Below are positions 34,204 to 42,121 of a stretch of 64,000 nucleotides of DNA, one piece after another. Made by a program: the position numbers and the translations under genes. The DNA comes from JADJYF01 sp050186725 (GTDB lineage Bacteria; Pseudomonadota; Gammaproteobacteria; Ga0077536). Each line of letters opens with the position of its first letter. Within the stretch, counting starts at the first letter, position 1. A model generated the notes under the pieces. The model was not told the origin of the DNA and did no database searches. It was given only the letters and a program-made list of their open reading frames with translations. Location: positions 1 to 64,000 of the forward strand of contig JBFWYG010000009.1 in assembly GCA_050186725.1 (NCBI GenBank), written 5' to 3'.

Positions 34204-34235
34204 GCGCGCGGCTTGACCTGGCTCAAGCCGCGCGC
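34204..34235 (+). promoter_or_regulatory. FNR/ANR-like box inside a 32-bp perfect dyad upstream of hemN
   Basis: TTGA-CCTGGC-TCAA at 34213-34226 matches the core TTGA-N6-TCAA of FNR/ANR sites. It is embedded in a perfect inverted repeat with 13-bp arms (GCGCGCGGCTTGA, 34204-34216, and its complement 34223-34235). It lies 24 nt before the ATG of hemN, a gene that ANR/FNR activates in other gammaproteobacteria. The same dyad could be a hairpin terminator of the preceding gene, although no T tract follows. The site is close to the start for an activator. Confidence 0.5.
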
Positions 34236-34258
34236 GCCGCGGTGGAGCAGAGTAAGTC

Positions 34259-35659
34259 ATGGTCAACGCCGCCACGCCGCAAGCCTCGCTGTTCTCGTCC
34301 GAGCTGATCGCGAAATACGATCTGGCCGGGCCGCGTTACACCTCCTACCCGACCGCCGCGCAGTTCAGCGATGGCTACACTGTGCAGGACTACACCGCCG
34401 CGGCCCTGGCGAGCAATCATGCCGGCGCCGAGCTGTCGCTCTACGTACACATTCCGTTCTGCAGCACGGTGTGCTTCTACTGCGGCTGCAACAAGGTCAT
34501 CACCAAGAACCGCGCGCACGCCGCCAACTACCTCATGCGGCTCGGCGAAGAGATCCGCCTGCAGGGCGAGCTCTACGACGACACGCGCGTGGTGCGCCAG
34601 ATGCACTGGGGCGGCGGCACGCCGACCTTTCTCGATCACGCCCAGACCGAGCAGCTGATGGGGCTGCTCGAAGCGCACTTTCGCTGTGAGAGCGGGCCGG
34701 ACAGCGAGTTCTCCATCGAGATCGATCCGCGCGCCTGCCAGCCGGGCACGCTCGGGCACCTGCGTTCGCTCGGCTTCAATCGTGTGAGCTTCGGCGTGCA
34801 GGACTTCGATCCCAAGGTCCAGGTGGCGGTGAACCGGCTGCAGAGCCAGGCCGTCACCTTCGGCGCCATCCAGGAGGCGCGCGACCAGGGCTTCGGCTCG
34901 GTGAGCCTGGACCTGATCTACGGACTGCCCCGCCAGACCCGCGCGTCCTTCGCGCGTACCCTGTCCGAGGTCATCGCCATCCGGCCCGAGCGCTTGTCGG
35001 TGTTCAACTACGCGCACCTGCCGCATCTCTTCAAGAGCCAGAACCGCATCGACGCGTCGACCCTGCCGTCGCCGGCCGAGAAGCTCGCCATCCTCGACTA
35101 CACCATCGAGGTGCTGGGCGTCGCCGGCTACCAGTACATCGGCATGGATCATTTCGCGCTGCCCCACGACGAACTCGCGCGCGCGCAGCGCGCCGGCACC
35201 CTGCATCGCAACTTCCAGGGCTACTCCACTCACGCCGGCTGCGACCTGGTGGGGCTGGGCGTCAGCAGCATCGGCATGCTGGAAGGCAGCTATCACCAGA
35301 ACCTGAAGACCCTGCCCGAGTACTACGCGGCGCTGGACGAAGGGCGCCTGCCTGTCACCCGCGGCGTGCTGCTGGACGACGACGATCGCCTGCGCCGGCA
35401 TGTGATCATGCGCCTGGTGTGCGCGCAGGATCTCGACATCGCCGCCACCGAGGCGCGCTTCGGCATCATGTTCCACGACTATTTCGCCGCGTCGCTGGCG
35501 CGCCTCGCCGGCATGGCCGAGGACGGGCTGGTGGAGATCCTGCCCGGCGTCATCCGGGTGCGCGATGCCGGCCGCATGTTCCTCCGTCAGATCTGCATGT
35601 GCTTCGACCGCTACGTCGGCGCGGCCGAGCAGGGCACACGTTTCTCGCGGGCCATCTGA
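34259..35659 (+). CDS. hemN: Oxygen-independent coproporphyrinogen III oxidase
   Basis: Radical SAM enzyme that decarboxylates coproporphyrinogen III to protoporphyrinogen IX without O2. It has 466 residues. The cluster motif is HIPFCSTVCFYCGC with Cys68, Cys72 and Cys75 (plus Cys77), preceded by AGPRYTSYPTAAQF; MHWGGGTPTFL is the SAM-binding glycine motif, and IDPRACQPGTLGHLRSLGFNRVSFGVQDFD follows. The C-terminal HemN domain with RHVIMRLVCAQDLD marks it as true HemN rather than HemW. It has an FNR-like dyad just upstream, and nrdJ follows 41 nt downstream, suggesting a low-oxygen unit. Confidence 0.96.
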   Translation: MVNAATPQASLFSSELIAKYDLAGPRYTSYPTAAQFSDGYTVQDYTAAALASNHAGAELSLYVHIPFCSTVCFYCGCNKVITKNRAHAANYLMRLGEEIRLQGELYDDTRVVRQMHWGGGTPTFLDHAQTEQLMGLLEAHFRCESGPDSEFSIEIDPRACQPGTLGHLRSLGFNRVSFGVQDFDPKVQVAVNRLQSQAVTFGAIQEARDQGFGSVSLDLIYGLPRQTRASFARTLSEVIAIRPERLSVFNYAHLPHLFKSQNRIDASTLPSPAEKLAILDYTIEVLGVAGYQYIGMDHFALPHDELARAQRAGTLHRNFQGYSTHAGCDLVGLGVSSIGMLEGSYHQNLKTLPEYYAALDEGRLPVTRGVLLDDDDRLRRHVIMRLVCAQDLDIAATEARFGIMFHDYFAASLARLAGMAEDGLVEILPGVIRVRDAGRMFLRQICMCFDRYVGAAEQGTRFSRAI

Positions 35660-35700
35660 GGCTACACTGGCTGGCCCCATGGCCTGGGCCGAGCGTGCGC

Positions 35701-37842
35701 ATGCAGTCCCGTAATCTCCCTTCTCGCGATGACCTGGCGCTCCATCTGCCGCTGCAGTCCGTGGCCGAGGACATCTGGTCGCGCAAGTACTGCCTGCGCG
35801 CGGCCGACGGCAGCGCGCTGGACGCGTCACCCGACGCGACGCTGGAACGTGTCGCCACCGCGCTCGCGGCGGTGGAGGAGGGCGCGGCGGCCCAGCGGCA
35901 CTGGCGCGAAGAATTCCTGTGGGCGCTGCGGCAGGGCGCGCTGCCGGCCGGCCGCATCCTGGCCAACGCCGGCGCCGGCGCGCACAAGCCCGCCACCTCG
36001 ACCATCAACTGCACCGTGTCCGGCACCATCCACGACGCGATGGAGGACATCCTCGGCAAGCTCTACGAGGCCGGCCTGACGCTCAAGGCGGGCTGCGGCA
36101 TCGGCTATGAATTCTCGACCTTGAGGCCGCGCGACGCCTTCGTCGCCGGCGCCGGCGCGCGGACCTCGGGGCCGCTGTCCTTCATGGGCATCTACGACCG
36201 CATGTGCCTCACCATCTCCTCCGCCGGCGGGCGACGCGGCGCGCAGATGGCGACCTTCGACGTCGGTCACCCGGACGTGCTGGAGTTCATTCGCGCCAAG
36301 CGCGAGGACGGCGTGCTGCGCCAGTTCAACCTCTCGCTCCTGGTGACGCGCGAGTTCATGGAGGCGGTGCAGGCCGACGCCGAGTGGGCGCTGGCCTTTC
36401 CGGCCACCGAACGCGAGTTCGAGCTTGGCGGCCTGGACCTGGCCGATCCGGCGCGGGTGGTCTGGCGGCAGTGGCCGACCACGGACGGCTACCGGGTCGA
36501 TGCCGAGGGACGCGTGGCGTGTCGCGTCTATCGCCGACTGCCGGCGCGCGAAGTGTGGGACGCGGTGATGCGCGCCACCTACGACTATGCCGAACCCGGG
36601 TTCATCCTCATAGACCGCTACAACGAGATGAACAACAACTGGTTCTGCGAGAACATTCGCGCGACCAATCCTTGCGGCGAGCAGGGCCTGCCGCCCTACG
36701 GCGCCTGCCTGCTCGGCTCGATCAATCTCACCGGCTTCGTGCTCGCGCCGCTCGGCGCCGCGGCGCGCTTCGACTGGGACAACTTCCGTCGCGTGGTGGC
36801 GGTGTTCACCCGCATGCTGGACAACGTGGTGGAACTGCACGGCCTGCCGCTCTCGCGCCAGCGCGAGGAGATCGCGCGCAAGCGCCGCCACGGCATGGGT
36901 TTCCTGGGACTCGGCTCGGCGCTCGCGCTGCTCGGCCTGCGTTACGGTTCGCCCGAGGCGGTCCAGCTCACCGAGGACATCACCCGCGAGCTCGCGCTGG
37001 TCGGCTGGCGCACCGGGCTCGAACTCGCGCGCGAGAAGGGCGCGGCGCCGATCATGGACGAGGAGTTCACCGTCACCCCGGCGATGCTGGCCGCGCGGCC
37101 GGAGATGGCGGCGGACGGCGTGCGGCCCGGCAGCGTATTGAAGGGCCGCGTGCTATGGGCGCGCTACGGCCGTTACATGCAGCAGGTGGCGAGCGTCGAC
37201 CCGGACCTGGTCGCGGCCCTGGCGGCCGAGGGCGCGCGCTTCACCCATCACAGCTCCATCGCCCCCACCGGCACCATCGCGCTGTCGCTCGGCAACAACG
37301 CGAGCAATGGCATCGAACCGAGCTTCGCCCAGCGCTACCTGCGCAACGTCATCACCGCCGGGCGCAAGACCAAGGAACAGGTCGAAGTCTGTTCCTACGA
37401 ACTCCTGGCCTGGCGCGCCCTCGGGCACGGCAGGGACGGCGAGGGCGCCGATGCGCTGCCGGCGTCCTTCGTCACAGCCGACGACATCTCGCCCGCCGAG
37501 CACATCGCGATGCAGGCGGCGGCGCAGCGCTGGATCGATTCGTCGATCTCTAAGACCGTCAACGTGCCGTCCGACCTGCCGTTCGAGCAGTTCAAGGACC
37601 TGTATCTCATGGCCTATGCCCAGGGTCTCAAGGGCTGCACCACCTTCCGCTTCAATCCGAGCGCCTTCCAGGGCGTGCTGGTGAAGCAGGCGGATCTGGC
37701 CCGCACCGTGTACCGCTTCACGCTCGCCGATGGCAGCGTGGTCGAGGCGCGTGGCGACGAAGAGCTCGATTACGAGGGCGAACGCCACACCGCGGCCAAT
37801 CTCTACGACGCGATCAAGGAGGGCTACTACGGTGTGTACTGA
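35701..37842 (+). CDS. nrdJ: Adenosylcobalamin-dependent ribonucleotide reductase, large chain (NrdJa)
   Basis: Class II RNR that makes deoxyribonucleotides using coenzyme B12 as radical source, independent of oxygen. It has 713 residues. The first redox cysteine is Cys104 in STINCTVSGT, ELYEAGLTLKAGCGIGYEFS-like and LSFMGIYDRMCLTISSAGGRRG blocks follow, and the active-site loop NPCGEQGLPPYGACLLGSINL begins at 323 (Cys325). HHSSIAPTGTIALSLGNNASNGIEPSFA is also present. It lacks its own C-terminal TSCPD/cysteine tail, which is supplied by the next gene, as in the split nrdJa/nrdJb of Pseudomonas aeruginosa. ATG 35701 was chosen by homology to family starts. Confidence 0.95.
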   Translation: MQSRNLPSRDDLALHLPLQSVAEDIWSRKYCLRAADGSALDASPDATLERVATALAAVEEGAAAQRHWREEFLWALRQGALPAGRILANAGAGAHKPATSTINCTVSGTIHDAMEDILGKLYEAGLTLKAGCGIGYEFSTLRPRDAFVAGAGARTSGPLSFMGIYDRMCLTISSAGGRRGAQMATFDVGHPDVLEFIRAKREDGVLRQFNLSLLVTREFMEAVQADAEWALAFPATEREFELGGLDLADPARVVWRQWPTTDGYRVDAEGRVACRVYRRLPAREVWDAVMRATYDYAEPGFILIDRYNEMNNNWFCENIRATNPCGEQGLPPYGACLLGSINLTGFVLAPLGAAARFDWDNFRRVVAVFTRMLDNVVELHGLPLSRQREEIARKRRHGMGFLGLGSALALLGLRYGSPEAVQLTEDITRELALVGWRTGLELAREKGAAPIMDEEFTVTPAMLAARPEMAADGVRPGSVLKGRVLWARYGRYMQQVASVDPDLVAALAAEGARFTHHSSIAPTGTIALSLGNNASNGIEPSFAQRYLRNVITAGRKTKEQVEVCSYELLAWRALGHGRDGEGADALPASFVTADDISPAEHIAMQAAAQRWIDSSISKTVNVPSDLPFEQFKDLYLMAYAQGLKGCTTFRFNPSAFQGVLVKQADLARTVYRFTLADGSVVEARGDEELDYEGERHTAANLYDAIKEGYYGVY

Positions 37843-37869
37843 AGACCCGGGAATCGCGAGGCGTCGCCC

Positions 37870-38523
37870 ATGGTGAAGAAGATCGATCAGCCCATCACCG
37901 GCGTGGAAGTGGTGAAGGCGGACGAGGGCGTGGTAGTGGACACCGGCGCCGAGATCATCCAGATGCACGAAAAGGTCGAGCGGCCGGAAGTGCTGGTCGG
38001 CGCGACCTACAAGATCAAGACGCCGCTTTCGGCCCACGCGCTGTACGTGACCATCAACGACATCGTGCTGAACGCGGGCACGCCGCACGAGCTACGACGG
38101 CCCTTCGAGATCTTCATCAACTCGAAGAACATGGACCACTTCCAGTGGATAGTGGCGCTCACACGCATCATCTCCGCGGTGTTCCGCAAGGGCGGCGACG
38201 TGACCTTCCTGGTCGACGAGATGCGCAGCGTGTTCGATCCGCGCGGCGGCTACTTCAAGAAGGGCGGACGCTACACGCCCTCGCTGGTGGCCGAGATCGG
38301 CGACGTCATCGAGGCCCACCTGCGTTCCATCGGCCTGCTCGGCCCCGCGCGCGGCAAGGGCGGCGAGAGCGCGTCACCGGCGCCGACCGCGGCCGCCGCG
38401 GCCCTCGACGCGAGCGGCATACCGCACGACGCCCTGCACTGCAGCCACTGCTTCGCCAAGGCCGTGGTCGCGCTCGACAATTGCCTCACCTGCCTGAACT
38501 GCGGGGAGTCGAAGTGCGGGTGA
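37870..38523 (+). CDS. nrdJb: NrdJb-type TSCPD domain protein
   Basis: 217-residue second part of a split class II RNR. The TSCPD domain (about 75-170) includes RRPFEIFINSKNMDHFQWIVALTRIISAVFRKGGDVTFLVDEMRSV. The C-terminal tail has a cysteine-rich segment, CSHCFAKAVVALDNCLTCLN and CGESKCG, probably the zinc/redox tail that re-reduces the active site of NrdJa. The gene begins 27 nt after nrdJ. Its last ten codons and the following REP sequence are duplicated at 38728-38802, outside the gene. Confidence 0.92.
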   Translation: MVKKIDQPITGVEVVKADEGVVVDTGAEIIQMHEKVERPEVLVGATYKIKTPLSAHALYVTINDIVLNAGTPHELRRPFEIFINSKNMDHFQWIVALTRIISAVFRKGGDVTFLVDEMRSVFDPRGGYFKKGGRYTPSLVAEIGDVIEAHLRSIGLLGPARGKGGESASPAPTAAAAALDASGIPHDALHCSHCFAKAVVALDNCLTCLNCGESKCG

Positions 38524-38872
38524 GGCTGATCCCGGCACCGTGCATGGCCGATTGAAATCGGCCCTACAAACGACGTTTTCATCGAATTGCGGGTGAACAT
38601 ACCGGGACAGTCCTCGTACGGGGTCCGCCGTGCATGGCCGATTGAAATCGGCCCTACAGGCGATGGCTGGGTCGTGCGTGCGGGATGTAGGGCGGGTTTC
38701 AACCCGCCATGCACGGCGACAAAAACGCTGAACTGCGGGGAGTCGAAGTGCGGGTGAGGCTGATCCCGGCACCGTGCATGGCCGATTGAAATCGGCCCTA
38801 CAGGCGATGGCTGGGTCGTGCGTGCGGGATGTAGGGCGGGTTTCAACCCGCCATGCACGGCGACAAAAACGC
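38494..38872. repeat. Nested duplications with five family A hairpins after nrdJb
   Basis: Two overlapping repeats are exact by eye. The 75-bp segment 38494-38568 (the last ten nrdJb codons with stop, plus a hairpin) recurs at 38728-38802. The 101-bp segment 38628-38728 (a reverse and a forward hairpin with their spacer) recurs at 38772-38872. Family A hairpins lie at 38546-38568, 38636-38658, 38686-38708, 38780-38802 and 38830-38852, mostly as reverse/forward pairs. A degenerate family C element is at 38604-38625. No separate gene lies in this 374-nt convergent spacer. Confidence 0.88.
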
Positions 38873-38897
38873 GCCGGTCGGCCGTTCGAACCCCGGC

Positions 38898-40751
38898 TCA
38901 CAACCCCGCGATCTGCGGCAGGTCGCCGAGCGCCGGGTCGTCCATGAAGGAGATCTGGTCGGTGAGCAGCTTGCGCATTTCCTCGACCTCGCGATAGAGC
39001 TGGTTGGCCGAGGCGAGCTTGGACTCGAACTGCTTCTTCGCTTCCTGCAATTGGGCCTTCTGCCGGCTGATCTTGTTGGCGAGCCCGATCAGCTTCTTGT
39101 AGTAGCCGCGCAGCAGCTGCTCCTTGGCGCCGTACTCGCTGGCATAGGTCTCGCGGATCTGCGCCTCGCGACGCGCGAGTTCCTGTTCGTTGTCCGCGCG
39201 CATGCGCGCGAGCCGGGTCTGGTACTCGATGGCCGCGAGCGCGGTCTGGTTGTCCACCGCCTTGGCTATTTCGCCGCGCAGCCGGCCCTCCATCTCGGCC
39301 ATCAGCTGCCCGATGGCGTCGCGCGGCGCGCGCTCGCGAGCGCCGGTGGCCGCGAGGTCGTCGCGATCCATCTCGGCGACCGGCGCGACGAACGTCGCCG
39401 GCGCGGGCGCAGGCGGCGCGAGGCTGTCGTGCTCGTCTTCCAGCGATTCGATGATCTCGGCCAGGGAGCGTCCCGTGGCCGTATCGGCAAAAGTCTCGAC
39501 TGGCGTCGTGTCGTGCATGGCTCGTTCAGCCTCCGCGTAGGTCGATAGCCCAGCAATCTTGTTGAGGGTGTTTTCCAGCGGGTCGATGGGTCGCCCCGCC
39601 AGGCTGTTCGGGTCCGCCGACGGCAGGGTCATCTCCGCGCCGGGGAAGTGGATGACGGTGGCCTGGGTCGCGTCGGCGCGCGGCAGCACCACCAGGGCGT
39701 CCGGCAGGCGCGCGGCCACGGTCGCGATGGGCTCGCCGAGATGGGCGACGGCGAAGCCGCGCTCCGCGAGCAGGAAGGCGCCGATGGCCGCCTGGTCGAC
39801 CGCGTCGGCGCACACCACGTAGCGAAAGTCCTTGCGCAGCCGGTTGCTCTGCAGCCGTAGCATGTTCACCGGAATATTCTCGCTGCCGGCGAAGCCACCG
39901 TTGGCGTGCTCCTCGGGATAGCGCACGTCGAGCCACACCGCGCCGTCGGCGACGCGCGCCGCGGCGGTCTCGTAGTCCAGCGGCTCGAGCACATGGGACA
40001 GGATGAGGTCGTCGAAGTCGCGTTTCGGCAGGCGCATCAGCCGGCCGTCGGAGAGCATGGTCACGGTGGCGTTGCGCGGCGCATTGGCGATCAGCGCTTC
40101 TTCGCCGAAGGCCGAGCCGGGCCCGAGATCCGCCAGGTGGATCTGGCCGCGGCCGCCGACGATGGCGCGCGACACCTCGCAGTAGCCGCGCTCGATGACG
40201 TAGTAGTAGTCGCCGGGGGAACCCTGCTGTACCACCACCTCGTCGGCCTTAAGTTCGAGCTGTTCCATGCGCGCGAACACGCGCTGGATGTTGGTCGCCG
40301 GCAGGGTCGAGAAGAGCTCGGACTGCAGCATGCGGATCATCCAGTTGGACGAGCGCGCGGTGGCTATTTCGGCGACCTCCAACTCCTCGCTGTCGGTCAT
40401 GCCTTCGGCCTCGGCTTCGGTCACCAGGCGGTCGAGCAAGGCCGCCGGCAACACCACCACGCGCGTCGCGTCCACCGCACGCACGCTGTAGCGCTTGCGC
40501 CCGCTCGAATCAAGCGCGCGCAGCGCCGCCTTGTTGGTCGCGGAGAGGATGCGGTTGATCTTGCCGTGGTAGATGAGTTCCACCGTGCCGGACAGCAGGT
40601 AGTAGACGAGTTCGTCCTCGAAGCCCTGGGCATAGATCAGCGCGCCGCGCTCGTAGTGGCGCACCTCGGCCTGGCTGACCGCCTGGTCCTGCAGGTGACG
40701 TGGCATGCGCTGCAGCGGGATGAAAGCGCGGATATGAGCGTCGGCGTCCAT
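38898..40751 (-). CDS. Double cyclic-nucleotide-binding / rhodanese / coiled-coil protein
   Basis: 617-residue cytoplasmic protein without membrane segments. The first cNMP-binding-like domain (about 12-120) is degenerate. The second (about 150-260) keeps the phosphate-binding cassette FGEEALIANAPRNATV with its Arg, so it probably binds cAMP or cGMP. A rhodanese-like domain follows (about 265-360; WLDVRYPEEHANGGFAGSEN; a Cys is present in VVCADAVDQA but not the usual CxxxxR loop). After an Ala/Pro linker the C-terminal 130 residues form a long charged coiled coil. ATG 40751 is preferred over an in-frame TTG at 40778. An A/T-rich tract at 40795-40830 probably holds its promoter. Confidence 0.88.
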   Translation of the reverse strand: MDADAHIRAFIPLQRMPRHLQDQAVSQAEVRHYERGALIYAQGFEDELVYYLLSGTVELIYHGKINRILSATNKAALRALDSSGRKRYSVRAVDATRVVVLPAALLDRLVTEAEAEGMTDSEELEVAEIATARSSNWMIRMLQSELFSTLPATNIQRVFARMEQLELKADEVVVQQGSPGDYYYVIERGYCEVSRAIVGGRGQIHLADLGPGSAFGEEALIANAPRNATVTMLSDGRLMRLPKRDFDDLILSHVLEPLDYETAAARVADGAVWLDVRYPEEHANGGFAGSENIPVNMLRLQSNRLRKDFRYVVCADAVDQAAIGAFLLAERGFAVAHLGEPIATVAARLPDALVVLPRADATQATVIHFPGAEMTLPSADPNSLAGRPIDPLENTLNKIAGLSTYAEAERAMHDTTPVETFADTATGRSLAEIIESLEDEHDSLAPPAPAPATFVAPVAEMDRDDLAATGARERAPRDAIGQLMAEMEGRLRGEIAKAVDNQTALAAIEYQTRLARMRADNEQELARREAQIRETYASEYGAKEQLLRGYYKKLIGLANKISRQKAQLQEAKKQFESKLASANQLYREVEEMRKLLTDQISFMDDPALGDLPQIAGL

Positions 40752-40902
40752 GGTTCGGCCCCGGAATCGATCCGGCAACCCTCGCCAGATCCGTTAGTTA
40801 CGGCCCATAACTTAATTTATTTATGAGGAGAGGGGAAGGGTGGCGGACCGCCGCCCGGGCGAGGCGCGAAGGGGGCCCGGGCGACGCGGCGGCCGGCGCC
40901 GC

Positions 40903-41691
40903 TCAGTCCGGGTACTGCGCCGGCCGCTTGGCCAGGAAGGCGTTGATGCCCTCTTCGAAGAAGCCGGCGCTCGCGCACAGGATCTGGCCGCGATCCTCGA
41001 GCGCGATGGCGGCGTCGAGGCTCGGTGCGTCGATGGACAGGTTCAGCCCCTCCTTGCTGAGCCTGAGCCCCATGGGCGAGGTCTTCAGCATGTCCTCGGC
41101 GAAGCCGCGGCCGGTCGCTTCGAGCGACTCCCAGGGCACCACCGCCGACACCAGGCCCAGGCGCTCGGCGCGCTCGGCGGTGAGGAAGCGACCGGTCATC
41201 ATCAGCTCCGCCGCCACCGATTGGCCGACCGCGCGCGGCAGGAAGTAGCTGATACCGACGTCGCAGCCGGTCAGGCCGATCTTCACCATCGCCACGTTCA
41301 TCTTGCAGTCGGGCGTCACTATCTTCACGTCGGAGGCGAGCAGGAAGGCGAAGCCGCCGCCGGTCGCCGGTCCGTGAGCGAGGCAGATGATCGGCTGCGG
41401 GCAGCGACGCATGCGTTGGTAGACCTCCGCCACCTGGCGCTGGAAGCGCATGCCGACCACCGGACCCGCGCTCACGCCGCCGGCCTCGTGCAGATCGTAG
41501 CCGGCGCACAGTCCGCGGCCGGCGCCACGCAGCATCACCACCCGCACCTCGTGGTTGAACTGCAGGGCGCCGAAGTAGTGCTGCAGCTCGTCGCACATCT
41601 GCGGCGTGATGGCATTGATGCGCGTCGGCCGGTTGAGGGTCAGCCAGTCCAGCGCGCCCTCGTGTTCGACGGTGATGGTTTCGTAGTGCAT
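40903..41691 (-). CDS. Enoyl-CoA hydratase/isomerase family protein
   Basis: 262-residue crotonase-fold protein. The oxyanion-hole segments are GAGRGLCAGYDLHE and HGPATGGGFAFLLASDVKIV, and IGLTGCDVGISYFLPRAVG is typical of one enoyl-CoA hydratase subgroup. The first canonical catalytic Glu position is not obviously occupied by Glu (ATGGG region), so the reaction could be hydration, isomerisation or another crotonase reaction. ATG 41691 has AGGGGA upstream; an in-frame ATG at 41748 would add 19 residues. A reiterated REP array lies upstream. Confidence 0.88.
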   Translation of the reverse strand: MHYETITVEHEGALDWLTLNRPTRINAITPQMCDELQHYFGALQFNHEVRVVMLRGAGRGLCAGYDLHEAGGVSAGPVVGMRFQRQVAEVYQRMRRCPQPIICLAHGPATGGGFAFLLASDVKIVTPDCKMNVAMVKIGLTGCDVGISYFLPRAVGQSVAAELMMTGRFLTAERAERLGLVSAVVPWESLEATGRGFAEDMLKTSPMGLRLSKEGLNLSIDAPSLDAAIALEDRGQILCASAGFFEEGINAFLAKRPAQYPD

Positions 41692-41784
41692 GTCGCGGAT
41701 CCCCTGGGTGAGCGGACCCGCATTGTAGGTCGGACTTGCACCCGACATTTGTCATGGAGAACTTCGTGACGCTCTGGAAACGAA

Positions 41785-42010
41785 TGGCCGATTGAAATCG
41801 GCCCTACAACGGCGGCACCGGGTGGCCGATTGAAATCGGCCCTACAANNNNNNNNNNNNNNNNNNNNNNNNNNNNNNNNNNNNNNNNNNNNNNNNNNNNN
41901 NNNNNNNNNNNNNNNNNNNNNNNNNNNNNNNNNNNNNNNNNNNNNNNTGGCCGATTGAAATCGGCCCTACAACGGCGGCACCGGGTGGCCGATTGAAATC
42001 GGCCCTACAA
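41785..42010. repeat. Tandem array of 38-bp units containing REP-like hairpins
   Basis: Each unit is the 23-bp reverse hairpin GGCCGATTGAAATCGGCC...CTACA plus an identical spacer ACGGCGGCACCGGGT. Units begin at 41785 and 41823 on the left of the gap and at 41948 and 41986 on the right, all with 38-bp period. The gap falls after a hairpin and restarts at a hairpin, so more units are probably missing. Confidence 0.88.
41848..41947. other. Scaffold gap (100 N)
   Basis: Exactly 100 N with the same 38-bp tandem unit on both sides. The assembler most likely failed to resolve the repeat number. The true length is unknown. Confidence 0.98.
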
Positions 42011-42020
42011 GCGCGGCACC

Positions 42021-42043
42021 TGTAGGGCGGGTTTCAACCCGCC
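42021..42043 (+). repeat. REP-like hairpin, family A (forward copy)
   Basis: TGTAGG head with the stem-loop GGCGGGTTTCAACCCGCC. It faces the reverse copies of the tandem array just before it, giving the usual inverted arrangement. Confidence 0.85.
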
Positions 42044-42086
42044 ATTTGGTTCCAGGGCGCCGGATGTGGGTGCCCTGCAATCGAAT

Positions 42087-42121
42087 GTCGCACTGAAGTG
42101 CGACCAACAGTGCGACCTACA
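42087..42121. repeat. Hairpin variant overlapping the rlmI stop codon
   Basis: GTCGCACTGAAGTGCGAC at 42087-42104 has the same plan as family A (stem around TGAA/TTCA). A partial arm GTGCGACCTACA at 42110-42121 ends with the family head CCTACA (TGTAGG on the minus strand). The TAG stop of rlmI (42119-42117) lies within that head. Confidence 0.65.

Larger units (their letters stand above)
41692..42116. other. Repeat-filled spacer between echA-like gene and rlmI
   Basis: No gene is visible. The spacer consists of a tandem array of family A hairpins broken by a scaffold gap, one more forward hairpin (42021-42043) and a divergent hairpin variant that runs into the rlmI stop codon. The only unique sequence is about 90 nt next to the enoyl-CoA hydratase gene, where its promoter should lie. 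Confidence 0.75.

Noticed and set aside
34223..35830. 535-codon ORF antisense to hemN
   Set aside because: hemN on the plus strand has all radical SAM motifs; the antisense frame has none and shows shadow composition.
40795..40830. Promoter of the double-cNMP gene
   Set aside because: The tract is clearly A/T-rich, but no -35/-10 pair with acceptable spacing could be fixed, so no promoter feature is given.
41785..42010. CRISPR array
   Set aside because: The repeats are short hairpins separated by identical 15-nt spacers, and spacers in CRISPR arrays differ. No cas gene is nearby.
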